Made by a program: the position numbers and the translations under genes | Shown: one piece after another, positions 56,799-64,000 of the stretch | How the letters are laid out: each line of letters starts with the position of its first letter | Numbering within the stretch: position 1 is the stretch's first letter | Assembly (NCBI RefSeq): GCF_019279795.1 | Contig: NC_056730.1 | Coordinates: 608,559,698 to 608,623,697, forward strand | Direction: 5' to 3' | Source: Protopterus annectens | Lineage: Eukaryota > Chordata > Ceratodontiformes > Protopteridae | Length of the DNA stretch: 64,000 bases | The notes under the pieces: model-generated | Databases searched by the model: none | The model's input: the letters and a program-made list of their open reading frames with translations, nothing else | Told to the model about the DNA's origin: nothing

Positions 56799-58255
56799 CA
56801 GGATGAGTAGTGAAACCATATGAAATCAAGTTCCTTATTCCTACTAGTATCATGCTAAATTCAGTTAGTAAATATTTAACATTTAGTCCAGTTAATAAAA
56901 CTTAAAAGTTAATATTTTATTTCAATGAAAAATTTTTGTTATTCAAGAGAATACAATTTGCTCCACTATTATAGTTGGTTGTGAACCTTAAAATAATATA
57001 TTATGCTCTAGATCTCAAGATTAAATCCAAAGAATTTTCCTTTATTTATTGATTGATTTAATTAATTGTACATGGATTTCCAGTTGCCAAATATTCTGCA
57101 AACATAATAACCTAATTATTAAGGTATACATTAAGGTTGAGAAATTTTGATAAAGACCCCAATGATATAATGTTCAATGTTTTTAAAATAAGCATAACTA
57201 TTTGTAATGAACTCATTAATAATAATTGAATACAGTTCTCAGTAATTATTTTCTTGACCTTTTTAGACTATTAAAAGTTTGCTTACAATCTATATTACCT
57301 TATAAGCATGATCTATATGAAGGTGTTTGTCAAATATTTGCTGATTCATTCCTTTTTACTCTTAATTTGGACTTATTTTTGATTTAACAATACGTACCAT
57401 TTCTTGTCTACATGTATAAAATATTTATCCTGATTTGCAGTGATTACAAAACAAGAACTATTTTCCATTTCCCACATTCCAACATGCAACAAAAGGGAGT
57501 GCATAGATAGCCACAGATGAATCAACATTTCTGTATGAATTCTGGCTGTAATCCACCACTGTTAATGGCACATGCCAAGTCTTTTTTGTCTTAGTTTTCA
57601 ATGCAGTACTTAAGCCAACAAAGATGGACAAAAAATAACATGTATTAAGCAGAAATAATGTGAATCTTCTATTAAACAGAAATAAGATGACTTTTTGTTT
57701 TAAGTAGGAAATACTTTTGCTTCTTTGGCTCATTCAAAACATATTTATAAAAGAACATATTAAGTTCTGTTAATGATCATGACTATTCTCTGCACAATTC
57801 TGCTTTTTTAATCATAATAAAGGAAAAATGCTTATTCTTAGCTGGACACACATCACTTAAACACACACGCGCACACACCTACCTCTCACTTCTACATTCG
57901 TCCACAGTCTGAACGTCCTCTGGAATTCAAATTCTCAGTAGGCACAAAAGATGACATAAACCATCAGTCGCACAGACACAGAAGATGAAAACAGGTCACA
58001 AACACCTGTTGCGTCAGGCGCCGGAAGCTGTTGAAGACTGGTGGGGGGGGGGTGAGAGGGGCACTTAGTGATCTAAAATGGGCAATTTTTTATAACTATT
58101 TACTACCACAACATAGATTCACTTGGAGGACTTTTTAAGCTTAGCCAGTTCCCTTTTGGTGCTTGAATTAACATTTTCTGATTGGTGTTACCTAACCCAT
58201 GGCTGATAATTGTATATTAGCCCTAGTGAGAATAACTGTGATCATACCATAGATA
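56001..58255. other. unassigned AT-rich stretch with one microsatellite
   Basis: No motif is recognised, including in the 91-codon minus frame at 57458-57733. A GC-richer patch with a G-run lies near 58010-58065. Confidence 0.45.
56727..56797. repeat. (TG)n microsatellite
   Basis: About 35 TG units. Confidence 0.97.
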
Positions 58256-58259
58256 ATTT

Positions 58260-59335
58260 GAGGGGACCCATATAAGGGATGCGGCATTTAGGAACTGCCT
58301 CTATCCATTAGTGGCATGAGGGGCAATCCTGGAGTACATTTTCTATTACTCATCCTTAGAGCCAAGTTGCATTTGAATATGGACAGAGATGAGCTTTGTT
58401 TTACTTGGATAGTGTTCTGAAACAGTGGTGACCTCTGTGATATATATCCATCTCTCCACAACATACAGTTTAGATACCTGGACTGAGTATTTCTGATGCC
58501 ATTTGACTTGTTGATGTTCAGTAGGTCCATCTGTATTAGGTTGGAGGATGCCTTGTATGCCAGACATGTCACATCTAAGCATTCTGCAGTATACTGACTA
58601 TAGTAATAAATCTTTGAGGTGGTCCATGCAAGACCTATTGTTTAGGACTTGTATCCTTTTAAGTAATGTATCTCTGAAGGTATTCCAATTGTTGCATGGA
58701 ACTGGACAGATACATGCCAAAGCGGGCATTATACAAAATGATTGACCTAATGAGAGCTTTGTAAGGGGGGACAACAACATCTGTAGATCTAGTCACAATT
58801 TGCTTATAATCTGTGCAATATAGAAAGGCTTTCTTGTGACTCTGGGCACATGTTGGTCAAAAGTTAGGTCACTGTACACACAAGTTCCCAAATGCCAAAC
58901 AATTGGGTTAGTTCTCAGAGGGTATTGTCATGATTTTGACACCAGTTATTGTTTGGGACAAACCTTCCTGCATGATGGTTAAGTCATTTGAAGATTCAAT
59001 AACTGCTCCTACCTTGCAGTCATCTCAAATTTAGCCGACCAAAGCCTTTTGGTATTTCGTTTTACTTTTTGAGATGTATATGCCAAATAGAAAAATTCTC
59101 AGCACAGAACCCTGGGGGACTCCATTGGTGACTGGCCTCTTCCCCTATTTTGATCTCCTGCATCCTGTGAGCAAGTTGGCAATCCAGCTAGTGATGCAAG
59201 TGTTTACTCCTATATTATTCATCTTTTCTACTACACCTGAGTAGGGGATTGTGTCAAAAGACTTGGCCAGGTCAAGGTAATGTGGTGTGAACTGTTTTAC
59301 CTTCATCCATTGCTTTGGTAACAAAAGTAAAGCTT
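58260..59335 (-). mobile_element. CR1-like LINE fragment G, 5' truncated within the RT
   Basis: Starts (59335) at about 'HYLDLAKSFDTIPYSGVVEK'. It continues 'GKRPVTNGVPQGSVLRIFLF', then thumb sequence, and finishes with a C-terminal domain (58288-58572, 'CMLWRDGYISQRSPLF'). It has many stops. The 5' truncation inside the RT is the usual outcome of incomplete target-primed reverse transcription. Duplication 2 copy 2 starts right at its 5' end. Confidence 0.82.
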
Positions 59336-59369
59336 AAACTTTGCCCATGATTTTGAGCCTTTCACACTT

Positions 59370-60080
59370 TCCTCTGGGCTGTTTTCAAACACATTTTTAG
59401 GGTCATGCATACATGTATGTATTCTTTGATTCACCTTCCTGACTATATTAAATTGTATTAAATTTATATTCCTTGTATCATACAGCACCAGTTGTTAGAC
59501 TGTTTTAAATTTGTAGTTTTGAACAGTCTTCTAGTAAGCAATGAAACAAAAGGTATGAACCAATGACAGAACTACCCATTTTAGAAAATGTCAACCATAA
59601 AAGGCCACTTAAACTTCTGTCATTACAATCCACCAGTATCAGTAAATATGCAATATTTCTGCAGACATCAGTCATCTAAATGATTCCACATTAAAGGGAT
59701 CTCTAATGAAGAGGTTGCTGCTAAGAAACAACTTTATATTTCATTGTTTCATCTACAAATAAAGTGGCTGTTGCCCTTGAAGAATAAATTGCCTATGTTA
59801 CATTAAACAACGCTAAGCTAGTAATATCGTAAAAGGGAATGGATGGCAAACTGATAAAAGTTTCATAGTTACTAGGTAATTCATCTAAAGGAGGACATTC
59901 ACAGGACTGCAGCATCCACTCCCTTTAAAGTACAACACAGTACAGTATCAACTATCCATCCGCATACTGTGGGAGTAGAATCCCCAGCCTTCTGCATCAA
60001 AAGTAAGGCTACTACCTGTTTTGCTACTAACAATGCAAGCAGACTTGGAATAAGCAGCACTAAACTTCTCTTCCCCTGAA
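59370..60080. repeat. dispersed duplication 2, copy 2
   Basis: Paralogue of 55040-55810 at an offset of about 4.3 kb in the same orientation. It includes the shared SINE-like segment at about 59945-60030. Confidence 0.88.
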
Positions 60081-60318
60081 GCCCTCAGCAAACTTTTTCA
60101 TTTATTTAACAGGAAATTACAACTTGGAACAAAGCTAAATTTCAGTGGAGACACAGGGAGAAATGCTCCAGATACAGATCTTTGTAATAGGGGAGGAAAC
60201 CAGACGGAACCCACACAAACACAGGCTGGACATACAGAAGGCACCTCAGCCAAGAATCAAATCAAAAAACCTCTTGCTCTGAGGCAACAGCACTACCACT
60301 TCACCATCCACTTGCCAC
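60080..60318 (-). mobile_element. tRNA-derived SINE, full-length-like
   Basis: The minus strand reads 'ggatggtgaagtggtagtgc' (A-box region), 'tgcctcagagcaagaggttt', 'gatttgattcttggctgag' (decayed B-box), then 'tgtttgtgtgggttccgtct' and 'ggtttcctcc'. This is the layout of a widespread tRNA-headed SINE group of fish and amphibians. Many substitutions suggest an old copy. Confidence 0.75.
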
Positions 60319-60324
60319 AGATAA

Positions 60325-60560
60325 ATCTTGCAATTTCATAGCAGAAGAAAACTGGAAAAAGACAGAATTTAATTAGGGAGGAGGCAAATGTCCAAAACCA
60401 GGGACACATTGTAAATATTGCTTGTATTATCTTAGAAAGTTGCTGAAATAGTGTTTTGTGTTACCATGTGTTTCCAAAAAAGATAGAAAGACTGAAACTT
60501 AAAGGGCTATCATTTAGTGAATTCCATTCTCACTGATTTGCCACAAAACCACAAATTTTA
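60325..60560. mobile_element. MITE family 1, decayed copy
   Basis: 'agggacacattgtaaatatt', 'cttagaaagttgctgaaata', 'agactgaaac' and 'ctgatttgccacaaaac' recur in the order seen at 2.8 and 15.4 kb. Both termini are lost. Confidence 0.65.
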
Positions 60561-60569
60561 AGAGGACCT

Positions 60570-60662
60570 ATCACAACAGGACTGGTGGCTATGGTGTGGG
60601 TAGAGAATGCAGGCTGTTGTGCCTAAGATTCAGGCTTTGAACCTGGGTAATTCTAATGCCCA
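60570..60662 (+). mobile_element. tRNA-like SINE head followed by (CA)n
   Basis: 'ggtgtgggtagagaatgc' (A-box-like) and 'ggctttgaacctgggtaatt' (B-box-like) at tRNA spacing, with the (CA)n tract 20 bp downstream. The microsatellite may have grown from the SINE tail. Confidence 0.5.
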
Positions 60663-60681
60663 GGTATAAGTAACTTGGGCA

Positions 60682-60682
<1 letters not shown>

Positions 60683-60744
<62 letters not shown>
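60683..60744. repeat. (CA)n microsatellite
   Basis: About 31 CA units. Confidence 0.97.
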
Positions 60745-60746
<2 letters not shown>

Positions 60747-60759
60747 CACCTTAAGTGAA

Positions 60760-61855
60760 AAAATGGAGCACAGCTTTGCATAATGAAATGAAACAGCCTG
60801 CTTAAATTGAAATGCCTGCATATAGAAATGAAACAGAGCTTACACACCCCTTAAATAAAATTGCTTACTAAAGCACAGTTAGGCAATTAATTCAGGTTTG
60901 GACCGAGAAATACATTGCCTAATTGTTTTTATGTCCAAATAAAATGGTACAGGGGGATTGTTGCTACAACTGTGGTCCACAAGCAATGCAATCTATTCTC
61001 AAATACTAAAGCTATTCTTGTGACAAAATGCTGGTGTTATATAAAAGAGCAACTGCGGGTTGAGTAGCTAAAATGTTATACTGTAAAATGCTGATCAGAT
61101 TGGAATTATGTTCTATCTACCCTGAAGTAGTAGTTAACCAGCACTGAAAAAAATAAGCCTCTTAAGTTAACACTCTAACTTAAATGACAGTGTGCTGTGG
61201 TCTGAATATGTACGGTGAAAGTTACTTTCCTGCAAAGTTCTCAGTATTCAGTGTCTAGCATTTTTCATTTTCCACAGCAGAGAATTATCAAATTAGTCAA
61301 TTTTTTCAAGCAAATGAGCATGATAAATGCATCACTTTTTTCCAACTTCCGGAAGGAAATGTAGAAGTTTGTGAACATTCTTTTAACAGTTTTATAGTTA
61401 TGCTTTTATTTGTTTTGATATGTTTGTCGTATTTTTTAACTTTGGATTAACTTGATAAGAAGAGCATCATGTAGTTGACAATGACAACTAAAATGAAAGT
61501 GCATAAAGCTCAGAGGCTCTCAGAGCTTATATCTATTCTTTTATCCCCCCCCTTTGAGGAGTTCTTTATTCTTAAATGAAACAGCCTGATTAAATGAAAT
61601 GGAGCACAGCTCTGCATAATGAAACAGCCTGCTTAAACAAAATGGGACACAGCTCCTGATAATGAAATTAAACAGCCTGTTTAAATGAAATGGAGCACAG
61701 CTCTGCATAATGAAACGTCTGCATTTAGAAATGAAATGAAACAGAGGTTACACCCCTTAAATGAAACGGAGCACAGCTCTGCATATGGAAATGAAACGGA
61801 GCACAGCTCAGTCTGCATATAGAAATTAAATTAAATGGAGCTTACCGACCGAGTT
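60760..61855. repeat. minisatellite-like clusters of 'atggagcacagctctgcata' units
   Basis: Units of about 40-60 bp containing 'gaaacagcctgcttaaa' and 'gagcacagctctgcataatg' occur at 60760-60860 and in a denser block at 61575-61850. The sequence between (about 60870-61570) is unassigned AT-rich DNA. Confidence 0.8.
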
Positions 61856-62149
61856 GACTTAGTGTGGCTACCAGGAATTGATGTGATAATTTTTTTCCCG
61901 CACACGTTTGTGTTTTAAATTACGTAGCATGCCGCACACGCATGAGTCAGGTCTTGCAGCTGTAAAAGTGGGAGGGCGCTCCCTCCTCCTCGCCCTATGG
62001 TTCCGGCGCCTAAAACAGGATGCAAAGGACATTCTTAAAGAGGAATGCCCTTTCTTTAGAAAAAAAAAACTTTTTTTTTAAATTAAAATAAAATTAATTT
62101 CTCGGCCAGCCAGTTCCAGAGGGGTGCAAGTGCATATGCCCATGGTCAC

Positions 62150-62986
62150 AATTCATTAAACAAAGCAGAGTCTAAGATCTGTCTAATAATCATTGTAAAG
62201 ACAAATAATAGTAATTTCCTAGTTCTTCAAACTTTCTGATATCGCAAAATGTTGATAGTAAGCTATTTTAACTGGAAGACTAAAACATTTCAATACTTCC
62301 TTGTGAATATACATTTTTACTTATACTGTAGTGTCAAGAACTGTCTTTGAAATCTATGCATTATTTCACTTCGTTCAAGTCATTCATTTTACAGTTCAAA
62401 TTATATTTTATCAAAATGCCAATAGCATTTCAAGGGCACATTTAATATTTAAACTGATATTTTAAATAAATAGCTATCAGTTGCCAAGTGAGTTTATACA
62501 GAGTGTGAGGTAACTGCAAAAATAACTTGTTGCAAAAAGTAATATGTATCTTTTCATGTGCTCTAGAGACTGTCAATTTCAAGTAACATATAAAATGTAA
62601 CTTTTACAGTGCAGACAGCTTGTGGAATCAGCATGTTAAACTGAGTAATACTTTTTAATCAAGCAGCTACATTTAAATGCACATGTAGTTTGGGAACATT
62701 TCAGTTGTGTTAATCCCATGAGGATAAATCATAAAATATTTACAAATAGTCCTATTATGTATTTATTTTACCTTGTTTAGGTTGTTTTTCATTTTAATAA
62801 CTAAACAACATCACTTTTTCTTATTATTTATTATCTGTGAGGCTAAATGCACTTCACAGGTTCACAGTGTCCTTAGAAACTGCAGCAATTGTTTACTGTT
62901 GCTATAGCAGCACAAACCTAATGTGAAGACAGCTTCACTTCTCTTAACCAACAGTACATTTTTCCCTCCTTTTTATATATAAATAA

Positions 62987-63045
<59 letters not shown>

Positions 63046-63185
63046 AATACTAAAAGGAAATAATTCAAAGCACATTAGTACATGAATGGAACATTTCAAA
63101 GTTAATCATGAACATGTTCCCAAGTCCAATAAGTATAACAGTGACCATCATTAATCTAATAAATACTGGGTACTTAGTTACGTAT
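62150..63185. repeat. dispersed duplication 1, copy 2 (without the two insertions)
   Basis: Colinear with 47130-48865. It preserves the pre-insertion sites of the 609-bp element (about 62548, 'tcttttcatgtgctc') and of the SINE fragment (about 63066). An independent (TA)n expansion lies inside. Confidence 0.88.
62974..63041. repeat. (TA)n microsatellite
   Basis: A TA-rich tract with about 27 uninterrupted units, lying within duplication 1 copy 2. Confidence 0.95.
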
Positions 63186-63379
63186 TATTACAACCACATT
63201 CTAAACGACTCCCTCTGGCATCCGTTACAGCTATTGTTTTAAACTGCATGCTTCTTCGTCCTCTATTTTTTTTTGGGGGGGGGGGGGTTCTCAGTGAAGC
63301 ACATATGTCTATTTTTATCAAGTTATTATTAATAGTACATGTTTCAGTTATCTGACACCTCTTATTTCTGTATTTTTGC

Positions 63380-63680
63380 AGAATGTGCTGAAGTTTACCT
63401 CATAATTTTTGGGTTGTTCCTAATAAAGTGTTTTGTTTTCTGGCAGTCGTTGAGGACTGAAGTCCTCATTTTTTTTTTCGGATTGTTCCAAATAAAATGT
63501 TTGTTTTTCTGGCAGTCACTGAGGATTGAAGTGCCTAAGTAATAACACACCTGTGAATGTAGACTTCCTATCATTCAAGAAAATGCATGTTAACACAAAC
63601 CGTGTTATTGTAGCAGCTTTCCAAGTTTGTCACTATTATGTTTTGTTTTTGGGCAGATGTATTGAACTCAGAGGTTTGGA
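63380..63680. repeat. ~75-90-bp degenerate tandem repeat, 2-3 units
   Basis: 'tgttcc(t/a)aataaa', 'tttgtttt(t)ctggcagtc' and 'tgaggactgaagt' or 'tgaggattgaagt' occur twice (about 63411-63463 and 63483-63533). A weaker third unit lies near 63640-63680. The open frame 63339-63542 reflects this repetition. Confidence 0.7.
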
Positions 63681-64000
63681 GGTATGTGTAACAGTGTTAG
63701 AAAGATACTGTTGTTCATCAGAAACAGAAAATATTCTTGATGTAGCCCGTCAAACTTCTACCTCCTGATGGCATTACCATCTGGGGGTCTACCAGCATCT
63801 TTCTTCATTGTTTTAACACATTTTTTAATTCTGTTATAAACAACCATGATGAAAATGAGGGGTTACAGCAATTAAAACATTGCCGTGATCAAACGGTGTT
63901 ACATTAGAAGTGGAACACAAAGTAAACTTAAAGCGCAGGTGAATATCAGCAGGACTTTCAGTCAGAAAAATAAAGATTATACCGCAGTGGTGGTGCTGCG

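Noticed and set aside
57458-57733. 91-codon minus-strand frame as a small membrane protein
   Set aside because: Isolated in AT-rich DNA, with no recognisable family or flanking signals.
58010-62025. Shared 'aggcgccggaa' string near 58.02 kb and, inverted, near 62.01 kb as termini of one large element
   Set aside because: Only about 11 bases match and no wider similarity or target duplication supports it.
63339-63542. Membrane-protein-like 67-codon frame
   Set aside because: The hydrophobic segments are produced by a short T-rich tandem repeat; nothing else supports a gene.

Overview
The window looks like repeat-dominated, CpG-poor, AT-rich DNA from a vertebrate nuclear genome. It has long (CA)n and (TA)n microsatellites, CR1-like and Tx1/L1-like LINEs, tRNA-derived SINEs, PIF/Harbinger remnants, and Penelope-type insertions with hammerhead-like cores. 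That mixture suggests a non-mammalian vertebrate (an amphibian, lungfish or early-branching fish would fit), but I cannot name the species. I see no convincing host protein-coding gene. Almost everything that can be interpreted is transposon-derived or tandemly repeated.

Layout. 1-7.1 kb is tandem-repeat territory: a (CA)n tract, a ~213-bp satellite (about 0.36-2.29 kb), a MITE, a 325-bp direct duplication, and a higher-order satellite (4.65-7.1 kb) in which ~258-bp and ~318-bp repeats alternate. 7.3-14.7 kb holds two CR1-like LINEs tail to tail (A on +, B on -). 15.4-17.0 kb has a MITE and a Harbinger transposase remnant. 18.76-19.01 kb is a Penelope-type insertion that is a 189-bp perfect palindrome. 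19.9-23.0 kb is a third CR1-like copy (C, -) lacking its 3' part. 23-37 kb is mostly unassigned AT-rich DNA with a ~340-bp tandem repeat, MITE fragments, a Myb/SANT-like Harbinger accessory pseudogene (27.4-29.2 kb) and a GC-richer island near 32 kb. 37.2-41.1 kb carries two more divergent CR1-like fragments (F, E), and 41.3-45.3 kb a ~4-kb Tx1/L1-like LINE, all on -. 45.7-46.3 kb is a second Penelope-type insertion.

46.8-55 kb is the most informative part for history. A SINE has an 18-bp target duplication. A 609-bp inverted-repeat transposon has a 9-bp target duplication, and its empty site is preserved in a diverged duplicate of the flanks near 62.5 kb. The best-preserved CR1-like LINE (D, +, about 49.0-54.3 kb) has its endonuclease interrupted by two head-to-tail copies of a 652-bp fold-back element. 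A third Penelope-type insertion follows at 54.7-54.9 kb. 55-64 kb contains two dispersed duplications (55.0/59.4 kb and 47.1/62.1 kb), another CR1 fragment (G), SINE pieces and microsatellites.

How the parts work together. The LINEs have the usual two-ORF plan: ORF1 with a CxxC...CxxC module and an SGNH-esterase-like domain, and ORF2 with AP endonuclease and reverse transcriptase. Every copy is broken by stops, frameshifts or insertions. The non-autonomous pieces (MITEs, SINEs, Penelope termini) depended on enzymes supplied elsewhere. Because several insertions keep exact target duplications or interrupt each other, the order of events can be read directly from the sequence.
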